This document shows positions 22,273-35,822 of a stretch of 64,000 nt of DNA, piece by piece. Source of the DNA: Cynocephalus volans (taxonomy: Eukaryota > Chordata > Mammalia > Dermoptera > Cynocephalidae); the NCBI RefSeq assembly GCF_027409185.1, contig NC_084462.1, positions 24,155,577 through 24,219,576 of the forward strand, read 5' to 3'. Both the position numbers and the translations under genes were made by a program. The notes beneath the pieces are model-generated. The model did not search any database and was not told where the DNA came from. It saw only the letters and a list, made by a program, of their open reading frames with translations. The first letter of the stretch is position 1, and the number at the start of each line of letters is the position of its first letter.

Positions 22273-23248
22273 AGTCCTGAACAGTTCTGCCTAGCAGCCT
22301 TGCCAACAGTCCCAGAAGCAGCTGGACTGCCCCTCACTGCAGGCTGCCTAGTGCCCTTGCCAACAGTTCAAGAAGCAGCTGGTCAGGCCTGCCTAGCAGC
22401 CCCACCCACCAACTAGGAAGAGGCTGGTTGGTCCTCCTCACTGCAGCCCCACCTAGTGGCCTCACCCACTTTCTAAGAAGCATCTCAGCAGCTCCACCCT
22501 TGGCAGATCAGCTCCTGAACCTCCAAGGGAAGCACAACCTATTATCAGGCCCCAAGAAGTGGCACAGTGGAAGGGCCACTGGCAGACGCACACTCAGCTA
22601 GCTGAGCCAAAGCACAACCATGCCACTACTCAGAGAAACAGCTCAGCTGTCATGCCCCTGAAAGACCCACCACCAAGTCTTTGAGCCATCACATGCACTA
22701 CACATATCCAAGTGAGAAACACTTGCCTGATGTGCCCTTGGTAGCCCCTCCCCTGGTTAGAGAAGCAGGATGGTGACCCTGCCATTGGCAAACCAGTCCC
22801 AGAGACCCTGACATACCATACATCCACACCCCCAGCCTGAGAATCAGTCCAGTAACTGCATCCCCAGTGAGCCAGCTCCTGAGATGACTGACCCACAGGG
22901 TGCATGTGCACACCCCCAGCCTGTGAACCAACCCAACAATCCCTCCCCTGGCAAATCTGTGCCACCACTGCCACAATCCTCCAAAGCATAGGTCACTGAG
23001 TCACTCACAGACATAGTTAAAGTATATTAGAGCTGAAGAAACTACACAGAGTCTACACTACTGCATCCGTCCATAACAAAGCCATTGCACTCTACCCAAT
23101 CGATACCCTAGACACATTTGCAGGTGAAAGTCTTTCCCCATACTGGTCACTCCACAAAACTCAAAGAGGTGACTGTTCCACCAGATGCAGATATCAACTC
23201 AGGGAAACAAGAACCATAGAAAAAACCAGGTAGCATGACATTGCACAA

Positions 23249-23285
23249 TAATAATAATAATGATGATGATGATGATGATGATGAT
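23249..23285. repeat. (AAT)n(GAT)n microsatellite
   Basis: Several AAT units run directly into about nine GAT units within the L1 copy 2 5' region. It makes a run of serines in a minus-strand frame, which is not a gene. Confidence 0.9.
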
Positions 23286-26200
23286 CCAGTAACTGGTCCC
23301 AAAGAATCAGAAATTGCCAACTTGCTGGAAAAATAATTCAAATTAATGATCTTAAGTAAACTCACTGAGATAGAGGAGGATACAAACAGTTCAATGAAGT
23401 CAGAAAAACAATTCATGGTCTGAATGAGAAATTCAACAGAGACATCATTTTAAAAGATCAAGCTGAAATATTGGAATTGAAGAATTCATTGAATGAAATA
23501 AAAAATATATCTGAGAGTCTCAACAACAGACTAGATCAGCAGAAGAAAAATTTCTGATCTTGATGGTAGCAGTTTTGAAATAACACATGAAGACCAAAAA
23601 AAAAAAAAAAGAATGAACAAAGCTTACAAGATCTATGGGATGCTATTAAGTGAAAAAATATTTGAACTATTGGCATTCCAGAAGGAGAAGAGAAGAAGAA
23701 GGATACTGATAACCTATATAATGAAACAAGAGCTGAAAACTATGGGAATCATATGACCATCAAAACCCAGGAAGCTCAGAGGCCCCCAAATAGGTCATCT
23801 CCAAGACACATTGTAGTCATACTACCCAAAGTTAAAGAGAAAGAGTGAATTCCAAAAACAGCAAGAGAAATGTTGTCACTTGTAAGGAAATCCCCGTTAA
23901 ACAAACAGCAGACTTCTTAGCAGAAACCCTACAGGCCAGCAGAGAATGGGACGGTATATTCAAAGTACTGAAAGAAAAAAAATGCCAGCCAAGAATATGA
24001 TACCCAGCAAAGCTTTTCTTCAGAAATGAAGGAGAAATAAAGTCTCAGGCAAGTAAAACTTAAAGGAATTCATCACCACCAGACCAGGCTTACAAGAAAT
24101 GCTTAGGGGAGTCGTACATCTAGAAGAGAAAGAATGATAACAACCACCATGAAAACACCTGAAAATATGAAATTTACTGGTAGAGTGGGTACACAAATTA
24201 AAAAGGGAAAGGAGACAAAACTCATCAATACAGAAAACTATCAAAAAGCTAGGACAAACAATAAGAGAGGAAGAAAGGAATAAAGGATATACAAAACAAT
24301 CAGAAAACAACCAACAAAAGACAGGAGTCAGACCTCACATAGCAATAATAACCTTGAATGTTAATGGCTTAAATGCCCCATTTAAAAGACATAGACTGGC
24401 TGAATGGATAAAATAAATGACCCATCCATATGCTGCCTACAAGAAACACACCTAACCTACAAAGACATGCATAGACTGAAAGTGAAGGGACAGAAAAAGA
24501 TATTCCATGCAAATAGAAAACAAAAGCAAGCAGGAGTAGCTATACTTATATCAGTTAAAACAGACGTTAAATCAAAATCTGTACTATGAGACAAAGAAGG
24601 GCACTATATAATGATAAAGGGATCAATACAGGAAGAGGATATAACACTTATAAATATATATGTACCCAACACCAAAATGCCCAGATATATAAAGCAAATA
24701 TTATCAGGTCTAAAGGGAGAGATAGACACCAATATAATAATGCTTGGGGACTTTAACACCCCACTCTTAGCTTTGGACAGATCATCAAGACAGAATATTA
24801 ACAATGAAACATCAGATTTAAATGGCGTCATAGACCAGAAGGACCTAACAGACATATACAGAACTGCAGAATATACATTCTTTTCATCAGCACATGGAAC
24901 ATTCTCCAGGATTGACCATATGTTAGGCCACAAAATAAGTCTCAACAAGTTCAAAAAAACTGAAATCATATCAAGTATTTTTTTCTGACCATAATGGAAT
25001 AAAACTAGAAATTAATAAGAGGAACTTGTGAAACTACACAAATACATGGAAATTAAACAACATGCTCTTGAATAACCAATGTATCAAAGAAGAGATTAAG
25101 AAGGAAATCAAAAAATTTCCTGAAACTAATGAAGACAGGAACACAACATACCAAAACCTATGGATACAGCCAAGATAGTATAAAGAGGAAAGTTTATAGC
25201 AATAAGTGCTTACATCAGGAAAAAAAAATTAAAATAAACAGCTTAACAATGCACCTCAAGGAACTAGAAAAGCAAGGAGAAACTAAACTCAAAATAAGTA
25301 GAAGAAAATAAATAATAAAATCAGAGCAGAAATAAATGAAATTGAGACTAAAAATACAATAAGAAAGATCAATCAAACAAAAAGTTGGTTCTATAAAAAG
25401 ATAAACAAAATCAATAAACCATTACCCAAACTAACCAAGAAAAAAAGAGAAAAGACCCAAATAAATAAAATCAGAAATGAAAATGGAAACATTATAACAA
25501 ATAGCGCCAGATCATCAGAGACTATTATGAACAACCATTTGCTAATAAACTTGAAAACCTAGAGGAAATAGATAGATTCCTGGATACAAATGACACTAAG
25601 ACTGAACCAAGAAGAAATAGAAAACTGAAATAGACCAATAACAAGTAATGAGATTGAATCAGTAATAAAGTCTCCACACAAAGAAAATCCCAAGACCAGA
25701 TAGCTTTACTGCCAAATTCTAACAAACATTTAAATAACTAATACCAATACTTCATAAACTATTTCAAAAAACTGAATAGACAGAGTTCTTCCAAATTCAT
25801 ACTATGAGGCAAGCATTACCCTGATACCAAACCAAGCAAGGACACAAGAAGAAAAGAAAACTACTGGCCAATATTCCTAATGAACACAGATGCAAATATC
25901 CTCAATAAAATACCAGGAAACTGAATCAAACAGCACATCAGAAAGATTATACAAGATGATCAAGTGGGATTTATCCCAGGGATGCAATTAATAAATGTAA
26001 TACATCACAACATCAAAATGAAAGGAAATAAAACATATGGTGATCTTGATAGATGCAGAAAAAGCATTTGATAAAATTCAACATCCCTTCATGATAAAAA
26101 TTCTCAACAAATTAGGTATGAAGAAAAATATCTTAGTACAATAAAGCCTATATATGACAAACCAACACCTAACATCACACAGAACAGTGAAAATCTGAAA

Positions 26201-28645
26201 GCTTTCCCTGTAAGAACTGGAAGAAGACAAGGATGCCCACTCTCATCACTTCTATTTAACATAGTAGTGGAAGTCCTAGCCAGAGCAATTAGGCAAGAGA
26301 AAGAAAGAAAGGGCATCCAAATTGGAAAGGAGTAAGTAAAGTTGTCCCTGTTTGCAGATGACATGATTTTATATAGAGAGAAACCTAAAGACTCTACCAA
26401 AAAATTTCTAGACCTGATAAATTGAGTAAAGTTGCAGGATACAAAATCAACATACAAAAATCAGTAGCATTTTATATACTAACAATGAACTTGCAGAAAA
26501 AGAAATCAAAAATGTATCCCATTTATAATAGCAAAAAATAAAATAAAGTACCTACAAATAAACTTAACCAAGAAGGTGAAAGATCTCTATAATGAAGACT
26601 ATGAAACACTGATTAAAGAAATTAAGAGACACACACAAAAATGGAAAGATATCCCATGATCATGGATTGGAAGAATCAATATCATCAAAATGACCATACT
26701 ACCCAAAGTGATCTACAGATTCAATGCAATCTCCATCAAATTACCAAAGACATACTTCACAGAGATAGAAAAAAGAATTCAAAAATTTATATGGAACAAC
26801 AAGAGACCACAAATAGCCAAAGCAATCCTGAGCAAAAAGAACAAAGTATTACACTCCCTGACTTCAAAATATACTACAGAGCTATAGTAATCAAAATGGC
26901 ATGGCACAAAAAACAGACACATAGGCCAATGGAACAGAATAGAGAATTTAGAAATAAATTCATTCCTACAGCCAACTTATTTTTCATAAAGGAGCCAAGA
27001 ACACACATTGAGGAAAGGACAGTCTCTTCAATAAACTGTGCTGGGAAAATTGGACATCCATAAGTAGAAGAATGAAACTAGATACTTATCTCTCACCCTA
27101 TACCAAAATCAACTCAAAATGGATCAAAGACTTAAATGTAAGATAAAAAAACAATAAAACTTCTAGAAGAAAATATAGGGGAAACACTTCAGGACATAGG
27201 TCTGGTCAAAGATTTTATGGATTATACTTCAGAAGCACAGGGAACAAAAGCAAAAATTAGCAAATGGTATTATATCAAACTAAAAAGCTTCTACATAGCA
27301 AAGGAAAAATCAACAGAGTGAAAAGACAACCTGCAGAATGAGAGAAAATATTTTCAAATTACACATCTGGCAAGGGATTAATATCCAGAATATACAAAGA
27401 ACTCAAACAACTCAATAGTAAAAAAATTAAAATAGTAAATAATAAAAATAATAAGCCAATTTAAAAATAGGCTAAGGAACTGAATAGACATTTTTCAAAA
27501 CAAGACATACAAATGGCCAACAGGTATATGAAAAAATGCTCAACATCACTGTTTATCAGAGAAATGCAAATAAAAACCACAATGAGATATTATCTCACCC
27601 CAGCTAAAATAGCTATTATCAAAAAGAAAATAATGAATGCTGGTGAGGATGCAGAGAAAGGGGAACTCTTATACATTGTTTGTGGGAATGTAAATTAGTA
27701 CAGCCATTATGGAAGACAGTATGGAGTTTTCTCAGAAAACTGCAGATAGAACTACCATACACTCCAGCAATCCCACTACTGGGTATATATGCAAAGGAAT
27801 GGAAATCCTTTATATATATATACACATATATACACATCAAAGGTATACCTGTACTCCTGTGTTTATCACAGCTCTATTCACAATAGCCAAGAACCAACCT
27901 AAATGTCCTTCAACAGATGATTGGATAAAGGAAATGTGGTATATATACACAATGGAATACTACCCAGCCATAAAAAAGGGTGAAATTCTGCCATTTGCAG
28001 CAACATGGATGAGCTTGGAGAAAACTACGTTAAGTGAAATAAGCTGGGCACAGAGAGAGCAATACCACGTATTCTCACTCATATGTGGAAGCTGAAAAAG
28101 TTGATCTCATAAAAGTAGAGAGTAGAATAGTGGTTACTAGAGATTGGGGGGGAGGAGAGGGGTATCGGGAAAGGATGGTCAGTGGATACAAAATATTAGA
28201 GAAAGAGGAAGAATGGAATCTAGAGCTCTATAGTAATATAGGGAGACTACAGTTAACAACAAAGTACTGTGTATCTCTGAATAGCTAGTCGAGATGATGT
28301 TGAATGTTCCTAGCATGGAGAAGTGACAAATGTTTGAGGTGATGGACATACTAAACACCCTGATATGATCATTGCACGCAATATTAACGTACCCAAATAT
28401 CACATTGTACTCCATAAATATATACAGTTATCATGGGTCAATTAAGAAAAATAAATTGAAAAGAGAGAAATAGAGAATAGAATAGAGGTTACCAGAGGCA
28501 GGGAAAGGGAGAGGGGATGGGCGACAGCGAAAAGTTCATAGTTGGGTACAAAGTTACAAAGTTACAGTTAGACAGGAAGAATAAGTTCTGGTGCTCTAGG
28601 GTGACAATAGCTAATAATGTTGTATTGTGTGTGTGTGTGTGTATT

Positions 28646-29300
28646 TTTTTTTAAAATATAAAACTGTTTATTGACCACTGTTCACCAGTAGTTATGATAA
28701 ACAATATACAGTTGGGAAACATTCTGATTACTACAAAGTTTTTGTTTTCCTGGCTTCTGCTGAACCAGTAACCCAAATACTGAACAGACTTAGCCTACAT
28801 GTAAGGAATGGGTTGGAATAAAGAAAAAACATGCAGGTCAATAGTCTGGATTACAAAAGTTTATCCATTTATGCCAGCAGGTTCTAAAATGTCAACACCT
28901 CTAATCATTTGACTATTTTTCCATGAGCCAAGTCTTAGACATTCCATAAATCATGACCTTTTTGTCAATACAACACAGGAATTTCAGCTTTTTGTGGAGG
29001 AATGGCTCCTTAGAGGAACCTTTAAATATCCACTTAACTAAGTCTCGCTTAGCTAATTAAAACACCAGTATTTGCCTAGTTTCCTCATCTGGGTAGATTG
29101 TTGGTAGTGATAAAATTTTTCCTTTCAGGAATTTTGCAAATAAACTGTTGCGTTTATATGACTGTAGATATAGGTATGGATTCATATGGGTTTGCTTTTA
29201 AATTATCAACTTTAAAATCTCCAATCAATTACAGAGTCATCTATTTAATTTGAAAGGTTATGAATTCAGGAAAAAATTCAATTAAACTTTAAGTGATTTA
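28646..29300 (-). pseudogene. retroposed 3' UTR of an unidentified mRNA, antisense
   Basis: Read on the minus strand, this non-repetitive stretch ends in 'ggtcaataaacag' (AATAAA near 28668) followed about 15 bases later by a run of A (28646-28655). That is the end of a processed transcript. No coding frame is left, so only 3' UTR was copied or the coding part has been lost. The left edge abuts the GT-rich end of L1 copy 2. The source gene is not recognised, and the upstream limit is uncertain. Confidence 0.5.
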
Positions 29301-30202
29301 TTTCTCAGATTGTTCAGAATGATGGCATCTCAGAAACATGAGCTTACCAATGGGTTTTGTTTTAGTGAATGTTTAAAAGCAAATAAACAAAAAAAGAAAG
29401 CTATTTACAGATGTACTTTATGTATACTCACACACAAACAAACAAAAAAACCCAGAATGGTCCTTAGGTATATGAGCTCAACACAAGTTCTGACTGAGTA
29501 ATGACTGTGGAAATTTCCTCCACATTTAGAAAAGGTGTTCTCTAATGCACAGGAAATAATATACCATGGTATCAAGTGTTCTTTTCTGATAAAGGATGCA
29601 ACTACAGACAGCTTTTATTTGTTCAAAGTAACCAGTGCTAGTGATGAAAAAGAACTCAACAACTCCCCTCATACTACTTTCCAAATGAACAAATGTCTAT
29701 TAATCGATCCATCGATTGATCTGTCTATTGACACAGGCGAGCAAGGGAGGTAGAAAGATGTGGACCCACAAAGGAAGCAGGCACCCATCTAGGAAGCAGT
29801 TAGCGGCTGCTTTGAAGTACTGGGAAGAGCTCACTACCACGAAACAGGGTGGGTGAGCTTCTCTTTCTGCCCTCGTCCTTGGGGCTAACTCCTCTCCTTT
29901 TCCAGTGACCTCCTGAGATTATCTTGTTGTTATTGCGAAACTTCCCTGCCATTATTTTCTCATCTGTGAAATGGGAATCATGTCATTTTATGCATTTTAC
30001 CATTAGGCTTGTTGTGTGTGTATCAGCTCATACCCTGCCACCGTCCAACATGTATGGGTTCAAGAGGGATGGGTGGGTGGCCCTACGAGCAATATGCCAG
30101 CACTGGCTCTCGATGGGTTTACAGACTACGTGGGAAAATTGCAAAATGGCATGTAAGCAGGAATGATAATAGGTATCAAATTTTTAATCCCAAGAACGTA
30201 TT
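29300..30202. other. no gene recognised
   Basis: This is non-coding sequence with a MIR-like phrase near 29955-29985 (tctcatctgtgaaatggg) and a degenerate GATC/ATCG-rich patch near 29700-29735. Small open frames here show no domain. Confidence 0.35.
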
Positions 30203-32226
30203 AGAAACTATAAGGTGCTTGGAAAAGATGAAGTCAAACTGTCCCTGTTTGCAGATGACATGATCCTATATATCGAACAGCCTAAAACCTCTACAAAAAA
30301 ACTGTTGGAATTGATAAATGATTTCAGCACAGTAGCAGGATACAAAATCAACACACAAAAATCAGTAGCATTTCTTTTCTCCAATAGTGAACATGCAAAA
30401 GGAGAAATCAAGAAAGCCTGCCCATTTACAATAGCCACCAAAAAAATAAAATACTTAGGAATTGAGTTAACCAAGGAGGTGAAAAATCTCTATAACGAGA
30501 ACTACAAACCACTGCTGAGAGAAATTAGAGAGGATACAAGAAGATGGAAAGATATTCCATGCTCTTGGATTGGAAGAATCAACATAGTGAAAATGTCCAT
30601 ACTACCCAAAGTGATATACAAATTCAATGCAATCCCCATCAAAATTCCAAAGACATTTTTCTCAGAAATGGAAAAAACTATTCAGACATTTATATGGAAC
30701 AATAAAAGACCACGCATAGCCAAAGCAATGCTCAGCAAAAAAAATAAAGCTGGAGGCATAACACTACCTGACCTTAAGCTATACTACAAAGCTATAATAA
30801 CCAAAACAGTATGGTACTGGCATAAAAACAGACACACTGACCAATGGAATAGAATAGAGAATCCAGAAATCAACCCACACACTTACTTCCATCTGATCTT
30901 TGACAAAGGCACCAAGCCTATTCACTGGGGAAGGGACTGCCTCTTCAGCAAGTGGTGCTGGGATAACTGGATATCGATATGCAGGAGAATGAAACTAGAT
31001 CCATACCTCTCACCGTATACTAAAATCAACTCAAAATGGATTAAGGATTTAAATATACACCCTGAGACAATAAAACTTCTTAAAGAAAACATAGGAGAAA
31101 CACTTCAGGAAATAGGACTGGGCACAGACTTCATGAATACGACCCCAAAAGCACGGGCAACCAAACGAAAAATAAACAAATGGGATTATATCAAACTAAA
31201 AAGCTTCTGCACAGCAAAAGAAACAATTAAAAGAGTTAAAAGACAACCAACAGAGTGGGAGAAAATATTTGCAAAATATACATCTGACAAAGGATTAATA
31301 TCCAGAATATATAAGGAACTCACACAACTTTACAAGAAGAAAACAAGCAACCCAATTAAAAAATGGGCAAAAGAGCTAAGTAGGCATTTCTCTAAGGAAG
31401 ATATCCAAATGGCCAACAGACATATGAAAAAATGCTCAACATCACTCAGCATCCGGGAAATGCAAATCAAAACCACATTGAGATACCATCTAACCCCAGT
31501 TAGGATGGCTAAAATCCAAAAGACTCTGAACGATAAATGCTGGCGAGGCTGCGGAGAAAAAGGAACTCTCATATATTGTTGGTGGGACTGCAAAATGGTG
31601 CAGCCTCTATGGAAAATGGTATGGAGGTTCCTTAAACAATTGCAAATAGATCTACCATACGACCCAGCCATCCCACTGTTGGGAATATACCCAGAGGAAT
31701 GGAAATCATCAAGTCGAAGGTATACCTGTTCCCCAATGTTCATCGCAGCACTCTTTACAATAGCCAAGAGTTGGAACCAGCCCAAATGCCCATCATCAGA
31801 TGAGTGGATACGGAAAATGTGGTACATCTACACAATGGAATACTACTCAGCTATAAAAACGAATGAAATACTGCCATTTGCAACAACATGGATGGACCTT
31901 GAGAGAATTATATTAAGTGAAACAAGTCAGGCACAGAAAGAGAAATACCACATGTTCTCACTTATTGGAGGGAGCTAAAAATTAATATATAAATTCACAC
32001 ACACACATACACACACACACACACAAACCGGGGGGGGGGGGAAGAAGATATAACAACCACAATTATTTGAAGTTGATACAACAAGCAAACAGAAAGGACA
32101 TTGTTGGGGGGGAGGGGGGGAGGGAGAAGGGAGGGAGGTTTTGGTGATGGGGAGCAATAATCAGCTACAATGTATATCGACAAAATAAAATTAAAAAAAA
32201 AAAAAAAAAGAAACTATAAGGTGCTT
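30203..32226 (+). mobile_element. young 5'-truncated LINE-1 (L1 copy 3) with 18-bp target duplication
   Basis: The body is 30221-32208. It is flanked by an exact duplication, agaaactataaggtgctt, at 30203-30220 and 32209-32226. It starts within the reverse transcriptase, just before FADD, and keeps an uninterrupted 3' part of ORF2 to TAA at 31976-31978. A 3' UTR follows with (CA)n at about 31996-32026, 12 G at 32030-32041, a G-rich purine tract at 32106-32139, AATAAA near 32184 and an A-tail. The perfect duplication and open frame mark it as a recent insertion. The C-terminal Cys/His motif has Tyr (31574-31576) where L1 copy 1 has His. The piece is too short to move on its own. Confidence 0.95.
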
Positions 32227-32345
32227 TTTTAAATTGTGCTAAAATAGATACAGCATAAAATGTACCATTTTAACCATATTTAAGTGTACAGTTCAGCAGC
32301 ATTAAGTACATTCCTACTGTTGTGTAACCACCACATGAAGTGCTT
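32227..32345 (+). repeat. old L1 3' UTR fragment
   Basis: It contains the phrases 'aaatgtaccattttaacc', 'agtgtacagttcagcagcat' and 'taagtacattcc', a widespread mammalian L1 3' segment. L1 copy 3 inserted at its left edge. Confidence 0.5.
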
Positions 32346-32520
32346 TTTACATCCATTTTTAAATTTTCATCCTCACAATAGCCCTGCAAGGCAGGCATTA
32401 ACATTCTTATTTTACACATGAGGAAACTGAGGCCCAGAGAGGTTAGTAATTGGCTGAAAGTTTCAAGATGGTAAGTAGCCCAGTTGGGATTTGAACCCAT
32501 GGCTGTTCTTTCAAAGCTAA
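32345..32520 (-). repeat. MIR SINE, antisense
   Basis: It contains the classic antisense MIR text: 'tcctcacaatagccctgcaa', 'acatgaggaaactgaggccc', 'agagaggttagtaa' and 'gggatttgaaccca'. Confidence 0.85.
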
Positions 32521-33213
32521 TAGTTTTTATGAACAAGTAATGAGTAAGGAAGGGGCTGAGGAGGCTCAAGTAGAGCTGAGGGGGAGCAGGGACAATGACA
32601 CCTGCCTTCAAACTAAATATAACAACAGCTCAATCTGTGGAGACTTCCTGTGTGACAGGCCCTCCCCAGTGAGATCATAGTTTGCTTCACAAAGTGGCTG
32701 TAAGTATTAAATGAGATATTGTTTGCAAAGTCCATAGCATAATACATTACTATTGTATATACAATAAAATATAAAGTTATGTAATAATAATTCCATTATC
32801 CTCTGTAAAAAGTTAACATTGCCATCCTCATCGTCATTAAATCCTCTTTACTCTCCATGGCATTCTATAACTTTTCTTTTCTTTTAGGCTTACAACCTTG
32901 GAATTCAGTGGGTCCTAAATGACCTTGGACACCCATGTCAAAACAGTCACCAAGTACTAATGATGCTTTCACATTTTCGTATTGGGTCCTCTCTGTTACT
33001 CTAGTTAAGGCTGAAATGGCCTCACACCTGGATTGGTACCTACAATTTTTAGGAGGTGTCAGTGTGTCCCCTAGGATCCAAGGCAGTAGCAGCATCGAGC
33101 TTATTAGGTAGCTGCAGGGACAGAGAGAAGTAAGGAGTAATGGAAATATTATTGTTAGCAAAACTGTTTAAATCTAGCTAAAGAAGTCACAGTTACCAGA
33201 GGTCGGTTAATCA
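32520..33213. other. no gene recognised
   Basis: This non-coding sequence includes a MIR-like 3' tail near 32690-32770 but no exon or other named repeat. Confidence 0.35.
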
Positions 33214-33300
33214 TATGAGAGTACTTCAACATGTTCATGGAAAAAATGGAATTAAAAGATAATATGAATCTTTCCATGAACTTTTTGAAGACCCCTTGTA
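33214..33300. mobile_element. mariner-like MITE with terminal inverted repeats
   Basis: This 87-bp element has TA at both ends. The left end (gagagtacttcaacatgttc) and the inverted right end (caaggggtcttcaaaaagtt) pair, with 'catggaaa' following on both sides. It is the same family as 6279-6363, in opposite orientation. Confidence 0.75.
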
Positions 33301-33499
33301 TAAGCCAGGCCTAATTCTGGGACAGGCCGATAGGAGGATGAGTACCAGAGAAGAGCAAGTAGACTGTGGTGTATGATAAGGTCCAACCAGAAACGTCCAA
33401 CCAGAAACGTCCAACCTAGTATTGCTTTTTGAAGATGAAGAACTGATACAGAAATCACAGTTCAATGGATGTATGTCTCTGGAAGTGGGAATGATATTC

Positions 33500-34120
33500 C
33501 AGAGCTAAGATTGCTCAAACCTTTTCTGAAACCTCCTCTCTTCTCTGTGGTCTGTCGTCAGAGTCATATTTAATACTGCTATCTTACTCCCCTTTTTTAT
33601 AGCCAAAGGCTTACCCTACATCTACCTTTCCACTGGTTCTCAAGCAAAATCTAAAGGACTCAGCGGTCCCAGCTCAATACTATGACGTCTCTTGCTGCTA
33701 ATCACTGTCGAGTCCCTGAGTTCTTCCTGTGAGTTGACCTCTTCAAGCAATGCTTTCCCCAGTTGGGTCATTTCTAGATTTCAGTTTGATGCCATTCTCA
33801 ACACCTACTCTGACCTCCTATGTCGTGTCTACCGATCCATATTAATTTCCTTTGAGACTGGCTAGCTCTCTCTTTCTTCAAGAGTTTCCTCCAAGCACAC
33901 CATACTCAATCTGCTCACTTTCTGACCTTGAATGTCTTTCAGTACTTTGCTGCATTTCATGTACTTATGTGTAGTTTCATATGCGTATATCCATTCTCTT
34001 CTAGGAGATTATGAGCTTCTTGAAGACTGCGACTGTTTTTTGTGTGATTTCATATTCCCATCACGCTCACAGTCCTTTGTGCCCTACCCAGGGCAGCTGA
34101 ACCTCTCTGAATCGATAAAC
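33500..34120 (+). repeat. L2-like ancient LINE remnant
   Basis: It is CT-rich text with L2-like phrases ('tgctcactttctgaccttg', 'tgagcttcttgaagactg...ctgtttttt', 'gtgccctacccagg'). The assignment is weak and no gene is present. Confidence 0.35.
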
Positions 34121-34419
34121 TTCCCTCTCCCACTAACAATGGACATGTAGCCTAAATGTGCCATGTGATCTGCTGACTGGCTTTGACACTGATCCCCGCA
34201 TTCTTTCTCCGCAGTCGTCCTATGAGCTGGCTGACGTCATCACATCTTCCAGGTTCCACAGACAATAAATGACAGAGTTACAAACCTCCTGGGCTTACTA
34301 TACCATGCTATGTCTCCATTTTACATACATGCTGTAGGGATTATCCTTTTCTGTGCAAACCATTGTTCTTTACTCCCCTAGCCCAAGTCTTAATAGCATT
34401 TTCATTTTCTGTTTTCTGT

Positions 34420-35470
<1,051 letters not shown>

Positions 35471-35592
35471 AGAAGATACATCTTAGAAATAAAGTAAACA
35501 TGAAAAGAACATCTGATCAGAGACAAGGCACTTATGAGATATTCATGTTGTGATTTTGATCAGTTTGAGGAATGCCACAACAGGAATTTGAA

Positions 35593-35598
<6 letters not shown>

Positions 35599-35628
<30 letters not shown>

Positions 35629-35704
35629 GCACTCACTCACACCTATGAAACATCGTACAACTATAATACATGTAACATTTATTTATTTATTTATTTATTT
35701 ATTT
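35599..35704. repeat. (CA)n and (ATTT)n simple repeats
   Basis: A CA run of about 20 units (35599-35640) is followed by about six ATTT units (35680-35704). Confidence 0.95.
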
Positions 35705-35822
35705 TGGCAGCTGCCTGTCTGCTTTTATCTCAGAGTCTTGCAGATCATCTAGTCTTTTTGTAGAATGCTTCTTTTCCTAACCACAGAGATGAATGATATT
35801 TGCTTTTTCTGTTTATTTTCTT

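Larger units (their letters stand above)
19848..28640 (+). mobile_element. old full-length LINE-1 (L1 copy 2), interrupted
   Basis: The 5' UTR starts with 'gggtaagatggctgactag' and runs to about 20690, then resumes at 22273 after ERVL and MaLR sequence. A degenerate ORF1 spans about 23400-24140 and ORF2 about 24340-28095. ORF2 is broken into many short frames (for example 24611-24988, 26641-27063, 27709-28095) but the endonuclease, FADD region and C-terminus can be followed. A 3' UTR from 28096 shows a partial repetition of 'agagaatagaatag..ggttac' at about 28118 and 28470. It is much more decayed than L1 copies 1 and 3. Confidence 0.85.
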
